The notes beneath the pieces are model-generated. The model was not told the DNA's origin. It ran no database searches and saw only the letters and a program-made list of their open reading frames with translations. From the NCBI RefSeq assembly GCF_014904795.1, contig NZ_JACZFS010000038.1, positions 57,192 to 121,191 on the forward strand: a DNA stretch of 64,000 bases, in the 5' to 3' direction. A program made the position numbers and the translations under genes. This document shows, one piece after another, positions 1 to 9,558 of the stretch (the stretch's first letter is position 1; each line of letters begins with the position of its first letter). Source of the DNA: Nisaea nitritireducens (lineage in GTDB: Bacteria > Pseudomonadota > Alphaproteobacteria > Thalassobaculales > Thalassobaculaceae).

Positions 1-195
1 GCCCGGCCACGGCAGGTAGCGATGTATCTGTCGAAGCAGCTGACCTCGCAATCGCTGCCGGATATCGGCCGGAAATTCGGCGGCCGGGACCACACGACGG
101 TGCTGCACGCAGTGAGAAAAGTCGAGGAATTGCGCGGCCTGGACAAGCAATTCAACGACGATGTCGATCTGCTCCGGCGCATGCTGGAATCGTGA
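1..195 (+). CDS. dnaA: Chromosomal replication initiator DnaA, C-terminal fragment
   Basis: The window opens inside a frame that runs from base 1 to a TGA at 193-195 and encodes about 64 residues. The fragment is DnaA domain IV, the helix-turn-helix that binds DnaA boxes; the family signature around [14 protein letters not shown] is intact. Domains I-III (oligomerisation and AAA+ ATPase) lie outside the window to the left. It is followed by dnaN, recF and gyrB on the same strand, the classic bacterial replication-gene order. The 5' end is cut by the window, not by mutation. Confidence 0.95.
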   Translation, partial: ARPRQVAMYLSKQLTSQSLPDIGRKFGGRDHTTVLHAVRKVEELRGLDKQFNDDVDLLRRMLES

Positions 196-380
196 TCTTT
201 CAGGGCAGGTCCGCGTGCCGTCCATAATGGGTCAGCAGCACGAACTTTTTTGCCTTTGAAACTACCGCAAGCGCCATGCACTTGTGCTATAGTTTCATGC
301 GCTTGTCTCACGCGGAGGCGCTCGTTCGCCGCTGGGTCGGCGATTGGGGGATCAACTTTCCAGCCGGTAAGTAGAAGAAT
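196..380 (+). promoter_or_regulatory. dnaA-dnaN intergenic region with possible dnaN promoter
   Basis: This 185-bp gap has no convincing ORF. It holds an extended -10-like element (TG at 285-286 and TATAGT at 288-293), flanked by an imperfect inverted repeat: CAAGCGCCATG at 268-278 and CATGCGCTTG at 296-305, with one bulged C. No consensus DnaA boxes (TTATCCACA) were seen, so there is no sequence support for an origin here. The promoter call rests on the -10 match and position only; no good -35 lies at standard spacing. Confidence 0.35.
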
Positions 381-1499
381 ATGAAAATCGTTATCGATCG
401 CGCGGCTTTGCTTAAGCCTCTCGGACATGTCCAAAGTGTTGTGGAACGGCGGAACACGATCCCGATCCTGTCCAACGTTCTGTTAAAGGCAGCTGACGGA
501 CGGCTTAGTCTGAGCACCACCGATATGGATATGGACATCGTCGAATCCGTAGCGTGCGACGTGTCGGAAGCCGGCATCGTGACAGTGCCGGCTCATACTC
601 TCTACGATATCGTCCGCAAACTTCCTGACGGATCGGATGTGGAGCTTGCAGCATCCGGCGATGTCAGCCGGGTGACGATCCGCGCCGGCCGCTCGAATTT
701 CTCGCTTCCCGCCCTGATGCCGGAGGAATTCCCGGCTCTGAGCGGCGATGCGCTTCCCCACAGTTTCGTCATCAGCGCGGCCGATGCCTGCATGCTGATC
801 GACCGGACCCGGTTCGCGATCTCCACCGAGGAGACCCGCTATTACCTGAACGGTATCTTCCTGCACGCGGCGGACGCCGATGGCGTCAAGGTGCTGCGCG
901 CGGTGGCGACCGACGGTCACCGCCTCGCCCGGGTGCAGATGCCTCTGCCCGAAGGCGCGGCGGAAATGCCCGGCGTCATCGTGCCGCGGAAGGCCGTGAA
1001 CGAGGTTCGCAAGCTGATCGACGGCGCCGACGGCGACGTCACGATCTCGCTTTCCGACACCAAGCTGCGGGTTTCCTTCGAAGACACGGTGGTCACCACC
1101 AAGCTGATCGACGGCACCTTCCCGGATTATGAGCGGGTGATCCCGAGCGGTAACGACAAGATGCTTCATGTCGACCGGCAGCGCTTCTCCGAAGCGGTTG
1201 ATCGCGTAGCAACGATCTCGACCGAAAAATCCCGGTCGGTGAAGCTTGCCGTCACAAGCGGCCAGCTGACCCTCTCCGCCAGCAGCCCTGATAACGGTAC
1301 CGCCCAGGAAGAAGTCGAGGTCGATTACAGCGCGAGCGATATCGAGATCGGTTTCAATTCCAAATATCTCCTGGATATCACCGGGCAGATCGAGGGCGAG
1401 CGGGCAGTGTTTCAGCTTGCCGATCAGGCGTCGCCGACGATCATTCTCGACCAGGATGACGAAAGCGCCCTTTACGTGCTGATGCCGATGCGCGTCTGA
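381..1499 (+). CDS. dnaN: DNA polymerase III subunit beta (sliding clamp)
   Basis: This 372-residue protein is the usual length for the clamp, a ring-shaped dimer with three repeated domains per subunit that tethers DNA polymerase III to the template. The start MKIVIDRAALLKPLGHVQSV, the family stretch RRNTIPILSNVLL and the C-terminal YVLMPMRV tail are typical of alphaproteobacterial DnaN. It sits between dnaA and recF. The ribosome-binding site before the ATG is weak (AGAAG), but the start aligns with the family N-terminus. No truncation or frameshift was seen. Confidence 0.98.
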   Translation: MKIVIDRAALLKPLGHVQSVVERRNTIPILSNVLLKAADGRLSLSTTDMDMDIVESVACDVSEAGIVTVPAHTLYDIVRKLPDGSDVELAASGDVSRVTIRAGRSNFSLPALMPEEFPALSGDALPHSFVISAADACMLIDRTRFAISTEETRYYLNGIFLHAADADGVKVLRAVATDGHRLARVQMPLPEGAAEMPGVIVPRKAVNEVRKLIDGADGDVTISLSDTKLRVSFEDTVVTTKLIDGTFPDYERVIPSGNDKMLHVDRQRFSEAVDRVATISTEKSRSVKLAVTSGQLTLSASSPDNGTAQEEVEVDYSASDIEIGFNSKYLLDITGQIEGERAVFQLADQASPTIILDQDDESALYVLMPMRV

Positions 1500-1540
1500 G
1501 GACGGCCCGCTCCAGGGTTCCGAGGCCAGCACGAACGGAA

Positions 1541-2758
1541 ATGTTAAACGCATTGCGAAACACGGACATGTCCTGCACGACGCCCGAACCGGTGCTATCC
1601 AGCACCGGACGGGTTTCGCCGCGCGTCAACCGACTGTCCGTAACCGCATTCCGCAACTACGCTTCGGCCCGGATGGATGTTTCCGCCTCGGCAATCGTGC
1701 TGACCGGACCGAACGGTGCGGGCAAGACGAACCTGCTTGAAGCGGTCTCTTTTTTGACTCCGGGACGCGGTTTGCGCCGGGCCAAGATTTCGGAAGTCGG
1801 CCGGGTCGCCGCCGATGGAAGCAACGCTGCCTGGGCCGTTTCCGCCGAAGTTGGCGGTATGGCGGGGTCCGTGCAGATCGGCACCGGCCGGGATCCGGGC
1901 CCCGAGGGAAGTGGCCGAGATGGTGGCGAGAAGCGCCTGGTGCGGATCGACGGCGTGCCGGCGAAGAGCCAGACTGTGCTGGCCGAACATCTGGCTGTCT
2001 CCTGGCTGACGCCACAGATGGACCGATTGTTCATCGAGGGTTCCTCGAACCGGCGGCGCTTTCTGGACCGGCTGGTCTATGCCTTCGATCCTGACCATGC
2101 GACCCGGGTGAATGCCTATACCCACGCGCTGCGCGAACGGGCGCGGCTGCTGCGGAACGGCACGCGGGATCGTGCCTGGTTCGCGGCACTAGAAGAATCG
2201 ATTGCTGAAAAGGCGGTTGCCATCGCAGCGGCCCGGACCGGGCTTGTGGCCCGGCTGAATGCGGAGACGATGGCCGGGTACGGCCCGTTTCCGGGGGCGG
2301 AACTCTCGCTTGACGGATATGTCGAGACGGAGATTGTCAGCCGTCCGGCGCTGGCCGTTGAAGATGAACTGAAGGCGCGGCTGGAGAAGGCCCGGCGTCT
2401 CGACGGCAGCGAGCCTGCCCCTGTTCCCGGCCCGCATCGCAGCGATCTGGAAGTCCGGCACATGACCAAGGGCATGATGGCGCCGCACTGCTCGACGGGT
2501 GAGCAGAAAGCGTTGCTGATTGCCATCGTGCTTGGCCATGCAAAGCTGGGCGCCGATGAAACCGGCGCGGTTCCGGTGCTGCTGCTGGACGAGGTTGCTG
2601 CCCATCTCGACAGCGGCCGGCGGGCCGCGCTTTATGATATTCTCCTCGCGCTTGGCGGGCAGGTCTGGATGACCGGCACCGACCGGGCGCTGTTCGCGTC
2701 CCTTGAGGGCGCTGGCCAGTTCTTTGCCGTTGAAGACGGTGAAGTACGGGTCGATTGA
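1541..2758 (+). CDS. recF: DNA replication and repair protein RecF
   Basis: RecF is an SMC-like ATPase that helps load RecA at gapped DNA with RecO and RecR. The protein shows the Walker A motif GPNGAGKT at about residues 56-63, the following NLLEAVSFLTPGRGLR block, an ABC-type signature region near CSTGEQKALLIAIVLGHA, and a Walker B/D-loop VLLLDEVAAHLD. At 405 residues it is slightly longer than usual because of about 30 poorly conserved N-terminal residues before RLSVTAFRNY; a start at 1568 (M10) is an alternative. It lies 41 bp after dnaN and 24 bp before gyrB, consistent with co-transcription. Confidence 0.96.
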   Translation: MLNALRNTDMSCTTPEPVLSSTGRVSPRVNRLSVTAFRNYASARMDVSASAIVLTGPNGAGKTNLLEAVSFLTPGRGLRRAKISEVGRVAADGSNAAWAVSAEVGGMAGSVQIGTGRDPGPEGSGRDGGEKRLVRIDGVPAKSQTVLAEHLAVSWLTPQMDRLFIEGSSNRRRFLDRLVYAFDPDHATRVNAYTHALRERARLLRNGTRDRAWFAALEESIAEKAVAIAAARTGLVARLNAETMAGYGPFPGAELSLDGYVETEIVSRPALAVEDELKARLEKARRLDGSEPAPVPGPHRSDLEVRHMTKGMMAPHCSTGEQKALLIAIVLGHAKLGADETGAVPVLLLDEVAAHLDSGRRAALYDILLALGGQVWMTGTDRALFASLEGAGQFFAVEDGEVRVD

Positions 2759-5233
<2,475 letters not shown>

Positions 5234-5345
5234 TCGGCTGCCCTGGATAAACTCTAGCGCGCGAGATTTTCCCGGCTGTTGCCCGTGACACTTGTCGCGG
5301 CTAGGGTTGTGGCAGAATTGCGTTCGGGGGCGTTGGGGGAAATCG

Positions 5346-5963
5346 ATGTTGTATCGCCGTGCCGCGGCCTTTTGCCTCGCGCTGTCGCTTTCGGCTTGTG
5401 CCGGCCGGGAAGCCGTCACTGTTGCCGAATTTACCCGACAGGACCAACAGTTGACCTGTCCCGAGCTTGATCGGGAAATCGGACGGAACAACGATGCAAT
5501 GCGTTCGCGTGTTGTCGAAGGGCATGACCGTCAGGGCCGAAACATCATGGTCGGGGCGGTTGGAATCCTGCTGTTCTGGCCGGCACTGGCCGCGCTGGAC
5601 CTGAAAGACGCACCCGGCAAGGAGCTTGCGGCTCTGGAAACCCGCAACAAGGCATTGGTTCGCTATGCCGATCAAAGGGCATGCAGGGTGCAGACCGCGC
5701 TCGATATCCCGGCCGTCAAGGCCGAGTATGAGGCAAAGTTCGATAGTGAAGGCAATCCGGTCGAGTCAACAGCCGTCAACAATAGCTGGACCTCACCTGC
5801 GGACACCCCAGCCGCGCCCCTTGGTACGACCGCAACATCCCAACCCCGGCCAGCCGCCAATCCCGTTGCACGCGGCGAGTTGAAGGGCTTGATGGACTCG
5901 TTCCTGCGCGGCGACATAGACCAGACGGAATACGAACAGCGCCGGATCGCCCTAGGGCTCTGA
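5346..5963 (+). CDS. Putative lipoprotein with C-terminal SHOCT-like segment
   Basis: The encoded protein is about 205 residues from the ATG at 5346, which is preceded by GGGGGA at 5335-5340. The open frame extends upstream to a TTG at 5292, but the ATG gives a proper lipoprotein signal (MLYRRAAAFCLALSLSACAG, lipobox LSAC). After the cysteine come a short charged region, one hydrophobic stretch (MVGAVGILLFWPALAAL), a Pro/Thr/Ala-rich linker, and an ending (ELKGLMDSFLRGDIDQTEYEQ) resembling the short SHOCT domain common at bacterial protein C-termini. I do not recognise a function. It is convergent with the downstream hydrolase and 8 bp from it. Confidence 0.7.
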   Translation: MLYRRAAAFCLALSLSACAGREAVTVAEFTRQDQQLTCPELDREIGRNNDAMRSRVVEGHDRQGRNIMVGAVGILLFWPALAALDLKDAPGKELAALETRNKALVRYADQRACRVQTALDIPAVKAEYEAKFDSEGNPVESTAVNNSWTSPADTPAAPLGTTATSQPRPAANPVARGELKGLMDSFLRGDIDQTEYEQRRIALGL

Positions 5964-5971
5964 CTCGACCC

Positions 5972-6841
5972 TCAGAACTGGTTGAGCGGCAGTTTCAGAT
6001 ACCGCACACCGTTTTCTTCCGGCTCCGGCAACTGCCCGGCTCGGATGTTCACCTGGATCGATGGCAGGATCAGCTTCGGCATATCGAGGGTCTTGTCCCG
6101 GGCCTCGCGCATGGCAACGAAGCTTTCCTCGTCCGCACCGTCCTTGAAATGGATGCTCCGCGCCTTTTCCTCGGCGACACTTGTCTCGAAGGCAATCTCG
6201 CGGCCGCCCGGCTGGTAATCGTGTCCGACGAAAATCCGGTAGTCGTCCGGAAGTGACAGGATGCGTTGGACCGACTGATAGAGTGTGCGGGCATCGCCGC
6301 CCGGGAAGTCGCAGCGAGCACTGCCGAAATCCGGCATGAAGATCGTGTCGCCGACAAACAGTGCATCGCCGATCCGATAGGTCAGGCAGGCCGGCGTATG
6401 ACCCGGCGTGTGCATCACCTCGCAGTCCAGATTACCGATCTTGAAGCTGTCGCCATCCTGCCAGAGATGCTGGAACTCGTTCGGCTCCTCGCTCAGATTC
6501 TCCAGGTTGAAGACCGGTTTGAAGACGTCGCGCACATCCTTGATGTGCGAGCCGATGGCGATGCCGACCCCGAGCTCGCGGCGCATATAGGGCGCGCCCG
6601 ACAGATGATCTGCATGGGCATGGGTCTCGAGCAGCCAGCTCACCTGCAGGCCCTTGTCCCGAATATAACCGAGCACCTTGTCCGTGCTCTCGGTGAAGGT
6701 CCGGCCCGAGGCGGAGTCGAAATCGAGCACTGAATCGATGATGACCGCCTGTTTGGTGTCCGGGCAGCTCACAACATAGGTGATGGTCGATGTTCGCTCG
6801 TCGAAAAAACCTTCGACCAGTGGCTTTGTCAGGTTGTTCAC
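5972..6841 (-). CDS. blh: Blh-like MBL-fold hydrolase (probable persulfide dioxygenase)
   Basis: This 289-residue metallo-beta-lactamase-fold protein resembles Blh/ETHE1-type persulfide dioxygenases, which oxidise glutathione persulfide to sulfite in the cytoplasm. The metal-binding motif is HAHADH (in LLETHAHADHLSG), followed by a histidine in HTPGHTPACL, an aspartate in GDTIFMPDFGSARCDF and a late histidine in VGHDYQPGG. The start is GTG (6841), with GGGAGAA just upstream on the minus strand. It is divergent from an ArsR-family regulator and a rhodanese, the arrangement of the BigR sulfide-detoxification operon known in Xylella, Agrobacterium and relatives. Function is inferred from family and neighbours. 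Confidence 0.88.
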   Translation of the reverse strand: MNNLTKPLVEGFFDERTSTITYVVSCPDTKQAVIIDSVLDFDSASGRTFTESTDKVLGYIRDKGLQVSWLLETHAHADHLSGAPYMRRELGVGIAIGSHIKDVRDVFKPVFNLENLSEEPNEFQHLWQDGDSFKIGNLDCEVMHTPGHTPACLTYRIGDALFVGDTIFMPDFGSARCDFPGGDARTLYQSVQRILSLPDDYRIFVGHDYQPGGREIAFETSVAEEKARSIHFKDGADEESFVAMREARDKTLDMPKLILPSIQVNIRAGQLPEPEENGVRYLKLPLNQF

Positions 6842-6884
6842 AGCACTTCTCCCGGAAAAGGCTTGTCTCCGCTTCGTCGATTCA

Positions 6885-6908
6885 ATATATAAGCAATAAC
6901 TTATATAT
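6885..6908. promoter_or_regulatory. Perfect AT-rich palindrome, probable BigR operator
   Basis: Two 9-bp arms, ATATATAAG (6885-6893) and CTTATATAT (6900-6908), are exact inverted repeats around a 6-bp spacer. The site lies in the 95-bp divergent gap between the Blh-like gene and the ArsR-family gene. BigR/SqrR-type repressors are known to bind AT-rich palindromes in this location and repress both directions until oxidised by reactive sulfur. The palindrome is seen directly; its use by the adjacent regulator is inference. Confidence 0.75.
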
Positions 6909-6936
6909 GTAAACCGGATCGCTCAGGATTTTACGA

Positions 6937-7269
6937 ATGACGGGACTATCCCTTGAGATCATGGAGCAGAAGGCGTCCGGTGTTGCGGATTTTCTGATGG
7001 CCGCCGCGAACAAGAACCGGCTCATGGTGCTGTGCCATCTCGCAGATGCGGGCGAGCTCACCGTGAACGATCTCGCGGCCCGGCTGGATCTTTCGCAGCC
7101 AGCCCTGTCGCAGCATCTGGCGCGCATGGCGGAGGAGAAACTGGTCGCTGCGCGCGCCGAAGGGCGCAGCCGGTATTACGCCCTGACACCGGGGCCGGTC
7201 AGCGATCTGCTTGCCGTTTTGCAGAAACATTTCTGTCCGCCCGAAGAAGCGGACATTGCAGCCGAATAA
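6937..7269 (+). CDS. bigR: ArsR-family regulator of BigR/SqrR type
   Basis: This 110-residue winged-helix repressor has the ArsR recognition helix LSQPALSQHLARM and the beta-wing region EGRSRYYAL. Two cysteines, C33 (in MVLCHLADAG) and C100 (in KHFCPPEE), are 67 residues apart. This matches the conserved cysteine pair (about C42/C108) that in BigR and SqrR forms a disulfide or tetrasulfide on exposure to sulfide or persulfide, releasing DNA. It is divergent from the Blh-like hydrolase and 25 bp upstream of the rhodanese, so it probably controls both through the palindrome at 6885-6908. Classical metal-sensing ArsR is less likely because the ELCVCDL-type site is absent. Confidence 0.88.
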   Translation: MTGLSLEIMEQKASGVADFLMAAANKNRLMVLCHLADAGELTVNDLAARLDLSQPALSQHLARMAEEKLVAARAEGRSRYYALTPGPVSDLLAVLQKHFCPPEEADIAAE

Positions 7270-7294
7270 GGCCGGCTCGAGAAAGGAAAAGACC

Positions 7295-7837
7295 ATGGAG
7301 ACAAATCATCAGCAGCTTCCGGGCATCGATGCCCAGAGCGCCGCGCCGCAGATCGAAGGCGGAAAGCTCGTCCTGATCGATATCCGCGAGCCGGACGAGC
7401 GGGCACGGGAATGGATCCCCGGGTCGGTCGCCATTCCGCTCTCGGCATGGAAATCCGCAGATCTCGCCCCCTATCTCGATAAAGGCGTAGTGGTGCATTG
7501 TCGTTCCGGCAACAGAACGATGATCAATGCCCCGCTTTTTGTAGAAGCCGGATTTGCCTCCGCCGCTTTCCTTGAAGGTGGCATCGAGGGCTGGAAGGAT
7601 GCGGGCCTGCCAGTCACACGGAACAAGAAGGCGCCGCTGGAGATCATGCGCCAAGTGCAGATCATCGCCGGGTCTTTCGCCTTTGCCGGCGGGCTCGCGG
7701 GCTATCTGGCCGATCCGATCTATGCCCTGATCCCGGCCTTTGTCGGTGCCGGCCTGCTGATGGCGGGCGTGACCGGCTGGTGCGGTATGGCGCGGATGCT
7801 GCGACACATGCCCTGGAACAAACAGGCGCCGGCCTGA
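7295..7837 (+). CDS. Rhodanese with C-terminal membrane segments (YgaP-like)
   Basis: The protein is 180 residues from the ATG at 7295, which has GAAAGGA at 7281-7287; the open frame reaches upstream into the regulator gene. An N-terminal rhodanese domain (residues about 8-105) carries the active-site loop CRSGNRT, whose cysteine takes the persulfide sulfur. The C-terminal half has two hydrophobic segments of the DUF2892/YgaP type that probably anchor it in the inner membrane. It directly follows the ArsR-type sensor in the same operon, so it likely moves sulfane sulfur during reactive-sulfur stress together with the divergent persulfide dioxygenase. It is convergent with the next gene, with 3 bp between them. 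Confidence 0.88.
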   Translation: METNHQQLPGIDAQSAAPQIEGGKLVLIDIREPDERAREWIPGSVAIPLSAWKSADLAPYLDKGVVVHCRSGNRTMINAPLFVEAGFASAAFLEGGIEGWKDAGLPVTRNKKAPLEIMRQVQIIAGSFAFAGGLAGYLADPIYALIPAFVGAGLLMAGVTGWCGMARMLRHMPWNKQAPA

Positions 7838-7840
7838 CAT

Positions 7841-9223
7841 CTAACCATGCATGGCAATCGCCCGGGCTTCTGCTTCCGTGGCCCGCGTATGGTCGCCGAG
7901 ACCACGGTGGGCCCGGGCGGCAAACCGCCAGTTCAGCGGGCTTGTCGGCTTCAGGGCGGTGCGCTCTGAAGCCAGCGCCAGGGCGAGATCGTTCCGGCCG
8001 CCCCGGAGAGCCGATTCAAGCAGGGTCATGCCGATAATGTCGCGCTGGGCGTGGCTGCCGCCGAGATAGCGGGTGCGGTAGCGGATCGGCAGCAGGATAT
8101 CGACGGCATCTCCGTACTTCTCCTCGGCAAAGGCTTTCAGGGCCTTGCAAAAAGGCTGGCCGACCGTCCGGGTCATGGCCGCATTGGCATCGTTGGCGGC
8201 GGTGGTGTAGCGCTCATGCGCGTTCAGCACCCGCTCCGCCACCTCCCAACGGCCGTCGGCGACAAAGGTCATCATCGCGTGCACATCGTTGAAGGCATAG
8301 AGCGTGTCCGTCGCGCTCGGCTCCCACTTGTCCGCCAGCGTCTTCCAGCGATCGCCGACATCGACACCAAGCAGCTCAAGGCGCCAGAGCAGGGCGGCCG
8401 CGTCCAGTTCCTCGTACCTGTCGCCACTGGAATCGGTGCTGCGCAGACAGCGGTCATAGATGTCGAGCACCTGATCGTTCTGGGCAAGGTCGAGATGGTA
8501 AAGCGAGAGATGCCACCAGAGATGATTGGCGAAATTGCCATAAGTCCAGTCCTGCTGGCGTGAGCGCATCCAGTTGATGCCGCCGGACTGACGCCCCTGG
8601 CTTTCCATCACATGGCCGACTGCGTGAATGGCATAGGCGTCCTTCGGGTTCATGGCCACGGCCCGCCGGCCGCACTCTTCGGCAATCGAGAAATCCCGAT
8701 TTTCCTCAAGCCCGAAGGCATAGAGACCCAGCACATAGCCGTATCCGGGGACACTTTCATCCCAGGCATGGAGAATGCGGGCCACACGGTCCCGCTGATT
8801 GTCTGTGTCGCCGAGCAGCACGTCTGAGAGATGGGCGAGTTGCAGGGCCAGCAGGTCGCGCGGGAACTGCACCAGCAACGCGTCCCAGCGGTCGACGGCG
8901 CCGTGGAAATCGCCGTCGGCCCAGGCCCTGATGGCCTCGATATGCCGGCGTTCCCGTTCGTTGGCCCGGGGCGCCAGCGCTTCGGCGGTCTTCAGCGTGC
9001 TGACAAGCTCCGGATAGATCCGGGTTTCCATCGCTTGCGTCAGCAGCGCCGCCTTGAAGATCTGACCCATGACGAAATCCGGCTCGGCATCGAGCACCTC
9101 GGTGATCTCGCCGAGCGGGTCGCCCGAATAGGTGAGGAACATTTCGTGGGCGTTTTCCAATGCCGCGACGAGGGCGCTGTCGGCATTCGAGACTGCGAGG
9201 TCCCTGCAGTCCGTGATGGTCAT
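7841..9223 (-). CDS. TPR protein of TTC38 / StaR-like type
   Basis: This 460-residue soluble protein is built of degenerate tetratricopeptide helices throughout. It resembles the tetratricopeptide-repeat-protein-38 family found from bacteria to animals, with features such as HAVGHVMESQGR, NHLWWHLSLYHLDL and GGSHAQRDII that recur in that family. No signal peptide or membrane segment is present. The biochemical role of the family is not established. The ATG at 9223 has GGAG eight bases upstream. It is a single-gene unit between the rhodanese and the AT-rich island. Confidence 0.75.
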   Translation of the reverse strand: MTITDCRDLAVSNADSALVAALENAHEMFLTYSGDPLGEITEVLDAEPDFVMGQIFKAALLTQAMETRIYPELVSTLKTAEALAPRANERERRHIEAIRAWADGDFHGAVDRWDALLVQFPRDLLALQLAHLSDVLLGDTDNQRDRVARILHAWDESVPGYGYVLGLYAFGLEENRDFSIAEECGRRAVAMNPKDAYAIHAVGHVMESQGRQSGGINWMRSRQQDWTYGNFANHLWWHLSLYHLDLAQNDQVLDIYDRCLRSTDSSGDRYEELDAAALLWRLELLGVDVGDRWKTLADKWEPSATDTLYAFNDVHAMMTFVADGRWEVAERVLNAHERYTTAANDANAAMTRTVGQPFCKALKAFAEEKYGDAVDILLPIRYRTRYLGGSHAQRDIIGMTLLESALRGGRNDLALALASERTALKPTSPLNWRFAARAHRGLGDHTRATEAEARAIAMHG

Positions 9224-9558
9224 GGCGGATCTCCAGCCGGTGAATTGGTCACTGTCGATTAGCTACGCGCCCGCACGATCACGGACAATGCGAGAGCGCG
9301 TGATCGGAGCGAGAGGCATAATAAAAACAAGTGTTTAAGGCCGATTATTTGATTATATTCGTTAAATTAGTATTGAAAATTAGAAATACATTTAAGAAAA
9401 TATGATAATTATATGTTATTAAAGGATTTTTATTATATCGCCTTCGAAATTAACGCTAATTTCACACTTAATGTTATGCATTAAGTGGGTTAAAAATATT
9501 TGCCTAAATCAAATGCTTATGAGTTAATTCTAATGTTGAATTTTGGGCGTGATTCCAG
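9224..9558. other. AT-rich gene-free island upstream of the PBP gene
   Basis: The first 90 bp are ordinary GC-rich sequence. From about 9320 to 9545 the composition shifts abruptly to strongly A+T-rich, unlike any other stretch of this length in the window. No plausible ORF, tRNA or insertion-sequence terminus was found. It holds one exact hairpin (9465-9487). Possible roles are a promoter or upstream region bound by a nucleoid-associated silencer, or a remnant of transferred DNA. Nothing in the sequence decides between them. Confidence 0.6.
9465..9487. repeat. Exact 9-bp inverted repeat in the AT-rich island
   Basis: CACTTAATG (9465-9473) and CATTAAGTG (9479-9487) are exact reverse complements with a 5-base loop TTATG. 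There is no GC-rich stem or T tract, so it is a poor terminator and better read as a candidate operator about 70 bp upstream of the penicillin-binding protein gene. Confidence 0.55.

Noticed and set aside
196..380. Chromosome origin next to dnaA
   Set aside because: No cluster of DnaA boxes or AT-rich unwinding region is present; alphaproteobacterial origins often lie elsewhere.
483..1553. A 356-codon minus-strand frame opposite dnaN
   Set aside because: Shadow of dnaN, with low-complexity Arg/Asp/Gly-rich sequence and no domain.
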